Origin: CAZIKB01 sp964539665
Lineage (GTDB): Bacteria; Zhuqueibacterota; Zhuqueibacteria; Oceanimicrobiales; Oceanimicrobiaceae
Assembly: GCA_964539665.1 (NCBI GenBank)
Contig: CAZIKB010000160.1
Location: 1-12,706 of the forward strand
Reading direction: 5' to 3'
Length of the DNA: 12,706 nt
The notes below the pieces were generated by a model. It saw only the letters and a list, made by a program, of their open reading frames with translations, searched no databases and was not told the DNA's origin. Within the stretch, counting starts at the first letter, position 1; every line of letters starts with the position of its first letter. The translations under genes were made by a program, and so were the position numbers. This document shows, piece after piece, positions 5,969 through 12,706 of this stretch.

Positions 5969-8182
5969 CTAAGTAAACATCCTGACTTTTATTTGACCCT
6001 CACCAGTTTTTGTAATTTTACCAACAATTGCAGACTCCTTCACCCCTATTGATTGAAGTTCATTCAACAAATCAACTGCTGCATCAGAAGTCACCGATAT
6101 TAGCAAACCGCCGGATGTTTGCGCGTCACAGAGAAGGATTTTCACGGTTCGCGAAATATCGGGTGACCATTCCATCGAATTGGAGACAAACTCCATATTG
6201 TTTAGAGTGCCACCGGGAACGACATCTGCAACTACAAATCCGGCAGCTTGCTCAAGAATAGGGACTTTGTCAGCATAAATCTCTGCATTCACGCCACTGC
6301 CTTTAACCATCTCCTTCAAGTGACCAAGCAGGCCAAATCCAGTTATGTCAGTACATGAATTGACTGGAAATTTTCCCAGGGAGTCAGCCGCGTTGCGGTT
6401 AAGCGTGCTCATAATCTCAATGGCTTGCTTAACAGTTGTATCATTAGCCATGCCGCGTTTGATGGCGGTGGTGATGATACCCAGTCCGATCGGTTTAGTC
6501 AAAATCAGGGCGTCTCCGGGTTGGGCATTGGCGTTGGTAAGTATGTGATCCGGATGAATTATGCCGGTGACGGCCAGGCCATATTTAGGTTCAGTGTCGT
6601 CTACGGTATGCCCACCAATGATGCTGACACCGGCTTCTTTTGCTTTGTCCTGTGCGCCCAGCAGAATTTCTTTCAGCACATCCATTGGCAAACGATTTGA
6701 AGGAAAGCCGACGATGTTGAGCGCAAACAAAGGTTTACCGCCCATGGCGTAAATGTCGCTGAAAGCATTGGCAGCGGCAATCGCGCCAAAATGATATGGA
6801 TCATCCACAATTGGGGTAAAAAAGTCGACGGTTTGAACAACGGCGGTTTCGTCGTTTATTTTGTAAATTGCTGCATCATCGGCGGTGTTAGCGCCAACCA
6901 GGACATTGGCATCCTGGGGAACAGGCAAATCAGCTAACACTTTTTCAAGCGCCTGTGGACGCAGTTTGCAGGCACAACCCAGTCCGCGAGTGAAATGAGT
7001 TAGTTTAACATCCTTTACATCGGCGCCCATTTGAACACTAGGCATTTCAGAAGGCTGCAATCTTTTTACGGCTTCACTAATAAAATCAATGGCTTGCTCA
7101 ATGTCATGCTCGGTAGTAAACTTGCCAGTGGAAAAACGAATGGTTCCCATGGCATATTCAATCGGTACGCCCATGGCGCTTAATGTAGGTGAAATATCAA
7201 TGGAATCGGAGTGGCAGGCCGCGCCCGCGGAGGCGGCGACCTCCTCCAGCTCATCGAGTAAAGTGTTAGCCTCAATATTTGCGAAGCTCACACTCAGAGT
7301 GTTAGGCAGTCTTTGTTCAGGGTGTCCATTTAGTTTTATTTTTCCTAAATTTTCCTGTAATCCCTGATAAAGCGAATCCCGCATTCGTTTGCTGTGGACC
7401 ATGTTTTGGTCTAAATTGTTCTGAGCAATTTCACAGGCTTTTCCCAATCCAACAATCTCCAGGACGTTTTCTGTCCCGGCCCGCAAATTTTGCTCGTGTG
7501 CTGCACCGTGCATGAATTTTTCTAAAACAATACCGTGTTTAACATACAGAGCGCCGATGCCTTTTGGCGCATAAAGCTTATGTCCCGCAATGGACAGCAA
7601 GTCCACTCCCAATTCGTCGACGCTGGTTGAAATTTTCCCAACACTTTGTGCAGCATCAGTATGAAAAATTATGTCGTGTTCCTTTGCAACTGTAGATATT
7701 TCAGAGATGGATTGAATGGTGCCCACTTCATTGTTGGCATGCATGATAGTAATTAAAATAGTCTGTGGCGAGATGGCTTTTCGCAGCGTGTCTACGTCAA
7801 TTGCTCCAAATTCATCAACAGGTAAATAAGAAACTCGAAATCCATGTTTTTCAAGATATTTACAAACCTCCACCACCGCTGGATGTTCAATGGCCGAGGT
7901 GATGATGTGATTGCCTTTGTCCCGATTCGCGAACGCAACACCTTTAATGGCGTAATTATTCGACTCACTGCCGCCGCTGGTGAAGATGACCTCATCTGCA
8001 TTACAGCCCAATAAACCTGCAACCTGTCTTCGTGCTGTCTCCACAGCTTTTTTAGTCTGAACGCCATACCAGTGCGTGCTGGAGGGATTGCCGAAATACT
8101 CTTCGAGGTAAGGACGCATGGCTGCCACAACCGCAGGATCGAGTGGTGTGGTGGCGTTGTAATCTAAATATATGGGTTTCAT
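5969..8182 (-). CDS. selD: Cysteine desulfurase/selenocysteine lyase-like domain fused to selenophosphate synthetase
   Basis: Residues 1-375 are a class V PLP enzyme of the NifS/IscS group: SGGSESNN (69-76), the PLP Lys202 in AGHKLYAPKG, and the catalytic Cys323 in SAGAACHSD. GAACHSD recalls animal selenocysteine lyase more than IscS. The IscS C-terminal tail that binds IscU is absent. Residues 393-737 are SelD, which makes selenophosphate from selenide and ATP: GLGCACK with Cys403 and Lys406 (Cys17 and Lys20 in E. coli), ADDAA (434-438), GGHTVDD (523-529) and DAQTSGGLL (686-694). The active-site residue is Cys (TGT), not selenocysteine. Full-length domains with all catalytic residues suggest one protein that releases selenium and hands it to SelD for selenoproteins or selenouridine in tRNA. 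Only a weak GGA site precedes the ATG. No selA, selB or tRNA-Sec is in the window. The upstream gap is a palindromic repeat element. Confidence 0.95.
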   Translation of the reverse strand: MKPIYLDYNATTPLDPAVVAAMRPYLEEYFGNPSSTHWYGVQTKKAVETARRQVAGLLGCNADEVIFTSGGSESNNYAIKGVAFANRDKGNHIITSAIEHPAVVEVCKYLEKHGFRVSYLPVDEFGAIDVDTLRKAISPQTILITIMHANNEVGTIQSISEISTVAKEHDIIFHTDAAQSVGKISTSVDELGVDLLSIAGHKLYAPKGIGALYVKHGIVLEKFMHGAAHEQNLRAGTENVLEIVGLGKACEIAQNNLDQNMVHSKRMRDSLYQGLQENLGKIKLNGHPEQRLPNTLSVSFANIEANTLLDELEEVAASAGAACHSDSIDISPTLSAMGVPIEYAMGTIRFSTGKFTTEHDIEQAIDFISEAVKRLQPSEMPSVQMGADVKDVKLTHFTRGLGCACKLRPQALEKVLADLPVPQDANVLVGANTADDAAIYKINDETAVVQTVDFFTPIVDDPYHFGAIAAANAFSDIYAMGGKPLFALNIVGFPSNRLPMDVLKEILLGAQDKAKEAGVSIIGGHTVDDTEPKYGLAVTGIIHPDHILTNANAQPGDALILTKPIGLGIITTAIKRGMANDTTVKQAIEIMSTLNRNAADSLGKFPVNSCTDITGFGLLGHLKEMVKGSGVNAEIYADKVPILEQAAGFVVADVVPGGTLNNMEFVSNSMEWSPDISRTVKILLCDAQTSGGLLISVTSDAAVDLLNELQSIGVKESAIVGKITKTGEGQIKVRMFT

Positions 8183-8203
8183 AATTCAATCCAACTATTT
8201 TTT

Positions 8204-8487
8204 GACAGGATTTACAGGATGAACTGGATATTGCTAAATTAGCAATGAAATAAATAGATTATTGAATAAAGGGACACAGAGGCCACAAGGCAGCACAGAA
8301 AACGTTGAATATTTATTTATTTCTTTTCATTTTTTGAATTTTTCCTCTGTGAACTTTGTGATTCTCAGTTCAGGGAGTGAGATAACTAAGGAATATGTTT
8401 CAATGATTATTTTAATAAAACTATCTCACTCCCTGAACTCTGTGTCCTTTATCTATTCTTAATCCAGTAAATCATGTAAATCCTGTC
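8204..8487. repeat. Nested palindromic intergenic element (MITE-like)
   Basis: The outer arms 8204-8230 (starting GACAGGATTTACAGGAT) and 8461-8487 are inverted repeats matching at 23 of 27 positions. Inside, ATAAAGGGACACAGAG (8266-8281) is mirrored by CTCTGTGTCCTTTAT (8438-8452) with one base missing. CACAAGGCAGCACAGAAAA (about 8284-8302) is mirrored loosely by the CCTCTGTGAACTTTGTG stretch (8344-8360). A perfect 18-bp stem occupies the right half. The element fills 284 of the 317 bases between tesA and nifS-selD, which point the same way, so it must contain or displace the nifS-selD promoter. There are no transposase remnants. Short frames inside it are not coding-like. Confidence 0.75.
8367..8439. 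repeat. Perfect 18-bp inverted repeat with 37-base loop
   Basis: AGTTCAGGGAGTGAGATA (8367-8384) is exactly complementary to TATCTCACTCCCTGAACT (8422-8439). Lying inside the larger palindromic element, it would form a stable stem in RNA from either strand. Neither flank has an adjacent T tract, so it is not a typical intrinsic terminator. It could block read-through, mark the ends of a small nested insertion, or stabilise RNA between tesA and nifS-selD. Confidence 0.8.
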
Positions 8488-8499
8488 TAATTGTTTTGT

Positions 8500-9231
8500 T
8501 TATTTCAAGGTAGTGTTTTCATTGATTATTTCCAACAACGGTTTCAATACAGTCCAAACATTGTCTGCAACAATTTCATGACCTTCAGCCGTGGGATGAA
8601 TGCCGTCTGGTAGATTGAGCTCCCGGACGCCGCCCACGCCTTCTAATAGAAAAGGAATAAGCAGCGCGTCGTTTTTTTTAGCTAATTCAGGAAAAATTGA
8701 ACGAAATTGTCTCGTGTATTCCTGGCCCAAATTTGGGGGCGCCTGCATGCCGGCAATGACAATCTTCACATCCGGATATATATTTTTTGTCGTATCAATA
8801 ATTGCCTGGAGATTCTTTTTTGTATGCTCTAATGCAAATCCTCTTAAAACATCGTTGCCGCCGAGTTCCAGAACAAGCACATCAACTTTTCTTCTGAGCA
8901 GCCATTTAAGCCGTCGCAGTCCCGCTGTGGAAGTTTCACCGCTCAGACCGGCATTGATCCCGACAAAATTCCAGCCAAGGGAATCAATTTTTTGCTGAAT
9001 CAAATTCGGAAAGGCCTGCGCTGGGGGTAAGCCATAACCAGCAGTTAAACTGTTGCCCAGAAACAAAATGGTTTGGGGAGATGTTTTCTGCTTAGAGCTG
9101 TTATTTGCTAATGAATTAAAACTCTCTTTTGTACTGTTTAAATTCGCAAATGATTTTGAAATGTTAAATGGAGCTGGCCATATTAACAGGAACAAAATAT
9201 ATCCAATAACTAAATTAATTGACTGCCGCAT
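8500..9231 (-). CDS. tesA: SGNH arylesterase/lysophospholipase, TesA-like
   Basis: This GDSL/SGNH hydrolase cleaves thioesters, lysophospholipids or aryl esters. The four family blocks are present: GNSLTAGYG (59-67) with Ser61, GLSGETS (95-101), LGGND (123-127) with Asn126, and DGIHPTAEGHE (209-219) with Asp209 and His212 completing the triad. Block I reads GNSL instead of GDSL, a tolerated change. An N-terminal hydrophobic stretch (8-20) is a signal peptide or anchor, so it acts in the envelope. About 30 Asn/Ser-rich residues follow before the catalytic domain. At 243 residues it is longer than E. coli TesA (about 208) because of this linker. GGAGG sits nine bases before the ATG. It diverges from the ybbA-like gene exactly as tesA does from ybbA-ybbP in E. 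coli, which supports the assignment. Its own terminator is not evident. Confidence 0.9.
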   Translation of the reverse strand: MRQSINLVIGYILFLLIWPAPFNISKSFANLNSTKESFNSLANNSSKQKTSPQTILFLGNSLTAGYGLPPAQAFPNLIQQKIDSLGWNFVGINAGLSGETSTAGLRRLKWLLRRKVDVLVLELGGNDVLRGFALEHTKKNLQAIIDTTKNIYPDVKIVIAGMQAPPNLGQEYTRQFRSIFPELAKKNDALLIPFLLEGVGGVRELNLPDGIHPTAEGHEIVADNVWTVLKPLLEIINENTTLK

Positions 9232-9261
9232 TGAAGTAGTCCTCCGAAACTATACCCTGGA

Positions 9262-9276
9262 AATTACGTTGTAATT
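9262..9276. promoter_or_regulatory. Possible operator dyad in the tesA-ybbA divergent gap
   Basis: AATTAC-GTT-GTAATT is a perfect six-base dyad with a three-base centre, lying in the 116 bases between the divergent start codons. A further GTAATT half-site is at 9291-9296. The location suits a regulator or promoter of the divergent pair, but the sequence is AT-rich and no clear -35/-10 pair was found for either gene. Confidence 0.2.
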
Positions 9277-9347
9277 AACAATCATTTTTTGTAATTTAGA
9301 AAAAATACTAATAAATAGCAATCTTCACTTTGACAATTTGCAGGCTT

Positions 9348-10061
9348 ATGAATCCGATATTAGTAGTTCAAAATTTATCAAAATCTTATAAAAGCGGCGA
9401 CACATTTCTTACAGTTTTAAAGGAAATCAACCTGACCATTGAAGCGGGAACATCCTGTGCCATTGTCGGCCCGTCTGGCAGCGGTAAAACTACTCTGCTT
9501 GGATTGTGCGCTGGACTGGATTTGCCCAGTACCGGTTCCGTGGTTATTAATGGAACCCAGTTAGACAGCTTAAGTGAAGATGAACGAGCCAGAATTCGAA
9601 ATGAAACAGTCGGATTTGTGTTTCAAAATTTTCAACTCATTACCACGCTCACAGCCCTGGAAAACGTCATGGTGCCGCTTGAATTACGGGGTGAGAACAA
9701 TGTTAAAAAACACGCAGAAGAATTGCTTGAGCAAGTCGGATTAGCCGATCGGATGAAACACTATCCAATTCAGCTTTCCGGCGGCGAACAACAACGGGTA
9801 TCTTTAGCCCGTGCTTTCATCAATCGCCCCAGGATTTTGTTTGCAGATGAACCCACTGGCAATCTCGACTCTGAAACCAGCAAAAAAGTAGAGGATCTGC
9901 TATTTAAACTAAATTCAGCCAAAGGGACAACATTAATCGTGGCTACGCATAATCTCGATTTGGCGAACCGGACGCAGAGAATCATCAGATTGAAAGGCGG
10001 CACGCTGGTGGCTGATGAACGAATGGAAGTGAGACAACAAACTCAACAGGCTTTAGTCTAA
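9348..10061 (+). CDS. ybbA: ABC transporter ATPase, YbbA/LolD family
   Basis: This cytoplasmic ATPase would energise a MacB/LolCE-type permease, very likely the YbbP-like protein encoded downstream. Counted from the ATG at 9348 (237 residues) it has Walker A GPSGSGKTT (41-49), Q-loop Gln93, signature LSGGEQQR (143-150), Walker B ILFADEP (163-169) and the switch His201. The NETVGFVFQNFQL segment is typical of the LolD/MacB/FtsE group. An in-frame TTG at 9330 would add six residues but has no ribosome site. The ATG at 9348 has a weak AGG four bases upstream and fits the usual start MxxILxVxNLSKSYK, so I prefer it. The divergent tesA and the downstream permease reproduce the E. coli tesA/ybbA-ybbP arrangement. 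The exported substrate is not known; LolD itself is the alternative name but no lolC/lolE pair is seen. Confidence 0.92.
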   Translation: MNPILVVQNLSKSYKSGDTFLTVLKEINLTIEAGTSCAIVGPSGSGKTTLLGLCAGLDLPSTGSVVINGTQLDSLSEDERARIRNETVGFVFQNFQLITTLTALENVMVPLELRGENNVKKHAEELLEQVGLADRMKHYPIQLSGGEQQRVSLARAFINRPRILFADEPTGNLDSETSKKVEDLLFKLNSAKGTTLIVATHNLDLANRTQRIIRLKGGTLVADERMEVRQQTQQALV

Positions 10062-10092
10062 CTGGAATGTTGGAGTTATGGATTGAGAATAG

Positions 10093-11220
10093 ATGAAGAA
10101 TTCAAAAGAAAACGCTAAAATCACTAACCGCTCAACTATGGAGAATTTTAAAGCAGTCGGGTGGAATTCACATTTTGAAAAAGAGTTTGACGATTATGCT
10201 GCGAAGGGATTCGAAGCGGGGCGCGTCATTGTTGAAAACAGAAACAGCTATATGCTGTACACAAAACACGGTGAGGTTTCGGCAGAAGTCTCCGGCAGGC
10301 TGCTGTTCACTGCTGAATCTTCATCGGAATTGCCAAAAGTGGGGGACTGGGTTGTAATAACCTTATTTGATACAGAAGAAAAAGCGATTATTCATAACAT
10401 TCTCAAAAGAAAAACAAAATTCTCGCGGAATGTTGCCGGTAAAAAAACTGACGAGCAAATCATTGCCACAAACATCGATGTTATTTTTATTGTACAGGGT
10501 TTAGATGATAACTTCAATTTAAAACGGTTAGAGCGCACGCTTGTTATGGTTTATGAGAGCGGCGCCAAACCGGTCGTCATTCTCAATAAGGCCGATTTAT
10601 GTGAAAACCTGGAAGATAAAATCAGGGAAGTTGAGACCGCAAATGCAGATGTCGCGGTTATGGCGATGAGCGCAAAAACAAGCTTTGGTATTGAGGCTTT
10701 GAATAAAATCATAAAAACTGATTTAACATTTGCCTTTGTCGGATCTTCAGGTGTGGGTAAGTCTACACTGATAAACCAAATTATAGGACAGGAAATACAA
10801 AAGACCTGTGAAGTCCGGCAAAATGATTCCCGAGGGAGGCACATTACTTCCAAACGGGAGCTCTTTGTTTTACCGCAAGGCGGTTGTTTAATCGACACCC
10901 CGGGTATGCGCGAGCTTCAACTGTGGAACGCGGATGAAGGCTTAAGCGAAGCTTTTGCCGACATCGAAGGCATGGCCGTAAAATGCCATTTTTCGGATTG
11001 CTCGCATACGCAAGAAATTAAATGTGCAGTTTTAGAGGCGGTGGACAATGGCACACTGACTGACGCTCGCTACCAGAGCTATATAAAACTTCAAAAAGAG
11101 TTAGGCTTTTTGGAAGGGAAACAAAATACAAACAGTTACTTAGAAAGGAAAAAAAAGGGCAAAGAGCTGCAGCGTTTAATTAAAGAAGTTAAGAAAATAA
11201 AGAAATTGAAACGGAGTTGA
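10093..11220 (+). CDS. rsgA: Ribosome small-subunit-dependent GTPase RsgA
   Basis: RsgA (YjeQ) is a circularly permuted GTPase that checks late maturation of the 30S subunit. The G motifs come in permuted order: G4 NKAD (165-168), G5 SAK (193-195), G1 GSSGVGKST (217-225), a G2-like GRHIT (248-252), G3 DTPG (268-271). An OB-fold precedes them (about 40-105). A C-terminal zinc site, CHFSDCSHTQEIKC, supplies Cys298, Cys303, His305 and Cys311. The end is a lysine-rich helix. At 375 residues it is slightly long. The first 15 residues are poorly conserved in type and an ATG at 10138 (MENFKAVGW) is a possible alternative start, but GAG six bases before 10093 favours the longer form. It starts 31 bases after the ybbA-like gene and ends 11 bases before the permease gene, so it lies inside that operon although its job is unrelated. 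Confidence 0.93.
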   Translation: MKNSKENAKITNRSTMENFKAVGWNSHFEKEFDDYAAKGFEAGRVIVENRNSYMLYTKHGEVSAEVSGRLLFTAESSSELPKVGDWVVITLFDTEEKAIIHNILKRKTKFSRNVAGKKTDEQIIATNIDVIFIVQGLDDNFNLKRLERTLVMVYESGAKPVVILNKADLCENLEDKIREVETANADVAVMAMSAKTSFGIEALNKIIKTDLTFAFVGSSGVGKSTLINQIIGQEIQKTCEVRQNDSRGRHITSKRELFVLPQGGCLIDTPGMRELQLWNADEGLSEAFADIEGMAVKCHFSDCSHTQEIKCAVLEAVDNGTLTDARYQSYIKLQKELGFLEGKQNTNSYLERKKKGKELQRLIKEVKKIKKLKRS

Positions 11221-11231
11221 AAGCTTAATTG

Positions 11232-12706
11232 ATGAAATCAAAAAATCCATTCTCAAATCCCTGGGTGTGGAAAATGGCCTGGCGCGACAGCCGCACTCAC
11301 CGAAAACGACTGTTTTTGTTCATGACATCAATCGTGTTAGGAATAGCGGCCCTGGTATCTATCGGCTCTTTTGGTGAGAATCTGGAAAAAGCCATCGACG
11401 TTCAGGCCAAAACTTTGCTGGGTGCGGATATGATGCTTACCAGTCTGCAGCCTTTTGCTCCTGAAACCGAAACCCTGATTGATTCCATCGGTGGCGAACA
11501 AGCTCGTGAGACGTTATTTGCTTCCATGGCATACTTCCCTAAAAACGCCAACACCCGCCTGGTTCAGGTTCGATCCGTTCAAGGGGATTTTCCATTTTAT
11601 GGCAAAATTGGAACCGAGCCAAAACAGGCGGTTGAAACCTACAAATCCGGCGCAAATTCCCTGGTGGATGACGCTCTCATGCTTCAGTGTGAAGTTGCTC
11701 CCGGAGATTCCATCAAGATTGGTGCAACAGTTTTCCAAATTGCCGGCAGGTTAAAAAAAATTCCAAATAATCCACCCATTTCCAGTGTTTTCAGTCCCAC
11801 TGTTTATATACCAGTTACCTATCTGGAGCAAACGAAATTAATTCAGCGTGGCAGTCTGGTTAACTACCGAATCTATTTTAAATTTGATGACGCCAGAGAT
11901 CCAGAAGCGCTCGTTAAGAGCCTGAGGCCTCATTTAAACAAACATCGGCTGCGCGCGGAAACAGTAGAAAATCGGAAACGCCGGGTTGGAAGGGTGATGG
12001 AAAATCTATACCGTTTTCTAAGCCTGGTCGGGTTTGTGGCTTTGATACTGGGCAGTATCGGGGTGGCCAGTGCAGTGCATGTTTACACAAAACAAAAGCT
12101 CGGAGATGTGGCCATTCTTCGCTGTGTAGGCGCCGAATCAAAAGAAACCTTTTTTATATATTTGATTCAGATTGCCGCGATGGCATTCTTCGGCTCTATG
12201 ATAGGTGCGGGAGTTGGCATGGCTATTCAAATATTCCTGCCAAATGTTTTTAGCGAATTCCTGCCAGTAACGATTGAATATTTTGTCGCCTGGCTGGCCA
12301 TTGCAAAAGGCATGCTACTTGGCCTGGGTCTGGCTTTGCTCTTTGCATTACTGCCTTTATTGTCCATCCGTAAAATTTCACCTTTACTGGCGTTACGTTC
12401 TTCTTATGAAAACGGAACTGTTGGTGCAAAAGATAAAATGCGAATTTTCATGTATTTCCTGATTGTGATTGCGGTTAGCACTTTTGCTATTTCACAATCA
12501 GCGGAGTGGCACTATGGATTAATTTTCACGGGAGCAATTTTAATTGCCTTCGGCGTTCTATCAGCCGTAGCTAAACTGATCACCGTATTTTTCAAAAAGT
12601 ATTTTCCAAAATCCTGGCCTTATGTCTGGCGTCAGGGATTAGCCAATCTTTATCGCCCGAACAATCAAACATCCGTGCTGATGTTGTCCATTGGCTTAGG
12701 CACCTT
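11232..12706 (+). CDS. ybbP: FtsX-family ABC permease, YbbP-like (C-terminus outside the window)
   Basis: From the ATG at 11232 the frame is open for 491 codons to the window edge. E. coli YbbP has about 800 residues, so roughly 300 are missing. The N-terminal WVWKMAWRDSRTHRKRL precedes a first membrane segment (27-46). A periplasmic MacB-like domain follows (about 50-245), including ARTL-like and SLVDDALM segments. The first FtsX bundle has membrane segments near 262-285, 308-335 and 352-378, with the coupling-type stretch VAILRCVGAESKE (293-305). Two further segments lie at 405-420 and 428-450, and WRQGLANLYRPNNQTS (466-481) repeats the N-terminal entry motif, marking the start of the second half. 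This two-bundle layout matches YbbP. It is the likely partner of the YbbA-like ATPase. The nearest GGAG is 15 bases upstream inside the end of rsgA, so translational coupling is likely. Confidence 0.9.
   Translation, partial: MKSKNPFSNPWVWKMAWRDSRTHRKRLFLFMTSIVLGIAALVSIGSFGENLEKAIDVQAKTLLGADMMLTSLQPFAPETETLIDSIGGEQARETLFASMAYFPKNANTRLVQVRSVQGDFPFYGKIGTEPKQAVETYKSGANSLVDDALMLQCEVAPGDSIKIGATVFQIAGRLKKIPNNPPISSVFSPTVYIPVTYLEQTKLIQRGSLVNYRIYFKFDDARDPEALVKSLRPHLNKHRLRAETVENRKRRVGRVMENLYRFLSLVGFVALILGSIGVASAVHVYTKQKLGDVAILRCVGAESKETFFIYLIQIAAMAFFGSMIGAGVGMAIQIFLPNVFSEFLPVTIEYFVAWLAIAKGMLLGLGLALLFALLPLLSIRKISPLLALRSSYENGTVGAKDKMRIFMYFLIVIAVSTFAISQSAEWHYGLIFTGAILIAFGVLSAVAKLITVFFKKYFPKSWPYVWRQGLANLYRPNNQTSVLMLSIGLGT

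Noticed and set aside
6960..6985. Possible selenocysteine (in-frame TGA) at the SelD active site
   Set aside because: The active-site codons read TGT GCC TGC (Cys-Ala-Cys), so both are ordinary cysteines and no recoding is needed.
8262..8462. Short plus-strand frame inside the palindromic element
   Set aside because: It reads through inverted repeats with low-complexity Ser/Phe/Ile content and no ribosome site. The repeat structure explains the sequence.
8600..8998. Open frame of 132 codons on the plus strand opposite tesA
   Set aside because: It is the antisense shadow of the SGNH hydrolase. The real strand carries all four catalytic blocks and a good ribosome site.
8500..9231. Inactive esterase because block I reads GNSL instead of GDSL
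   Set aside because: The nucleophile Ser61, Asn126 and the Asp209/His212 pair are all present. The Asp to Asn change beside the serine is not a catalytic loss.
9330..9347. TTG start extending the YbbA-like ATPase by six residues
   Set aside because: No Shine-Dalgarno upstream. The ATG at 9348 fits the family N-terminus better.
11232..12706. Truncated or frameshifted permease
   Set aside because: The frame is uninterrupted to the last base. It is cut only by the window edge.
1..12706. tRNA, rRNA or other RNA genes in the intergenic gaps
   Set aside because: No tRNA-like T-loop and acceptor pairing or rRNA sequence was seen in any gap by eye. A covariance-model scan was not possible.

Overview
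The window is a stretch of bacterial chromosome, moderately AT-rich, with short operons, good Shine-Dalgarno sites before most genes and no phage, transposase, CRISPR or RNA genes that I could see. No gene is a decisive taxonomic marker. A RapZ-C/kinase fusion followed by a MurU-like enzyme, an animal-SCLY-like NifS-SelD fusion, AT-rich TAnnTT-type -10 boxes and an uncharacterised repeat lipoprotein together suggest a member of the Bacteroidota/Calditrichota (FCB) neighbourhood or an uncultured relative. That is inference from gene content, not a phylogeny.

Layout from left to right. The first 50 bases hold only the start of a leftward gene. A leftward gene for UDP-glucose 6-dehydrogenase (ugd) follows, with its own promoter candidate and a clear intrinsic terminator. 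Next is a leftward lipoprotein gene with eight GxFxGxW-type repeats, ending in a perfect 12-bp terminator hairpin. A rightward three-gene unit comes next: a 67-residue cysteine-containing protein, a sugar-kinase-like protein carrying a RapZ C-terminal domain, and a MurU-like sugar-1-phosphate nucleotidyltransferase that overlaps the kinase gene by 4 bp. Kinase plus nucleotidyltransferase is the AmgK-MurU peptidoglycan-sugar salvage pair of Pseudomonas. The fused domain is the part of RapZ known to sense glucosamine-6-phosphate in E. coli.

Facing that unit is a leftward gene for one 737-residue protein, a cysteine desulfurase/selenocysteine lyase-like domain joined to selenophosphate synthetase (SelD). 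It would release selenium and activate it in one polypeptide. Its upstream gap is almost filled by a nested palindromic element of about 284 bp.

The right end is the conserved tesA/ybbA/ybbP neighbourhood. A leftward SGNH arylesterase/lysophospholipase (tesA-like) diverges from a rightward ybbA-like ABC ATPase, then rsgA (ribosome-assembly GTPase), then a ybbP-like FtsX-family permease that runs off the window. The ATPase and permease would form one transporter in the inner membrane; rsgA is an unrelated housekeeping gene lying between them.

The items most worth following up are the kinase-RapZ-C fusion coupled to murU, the SCLY-like NifS-SelD fusion, the repeat lipoprotein and the nested palindromic element.
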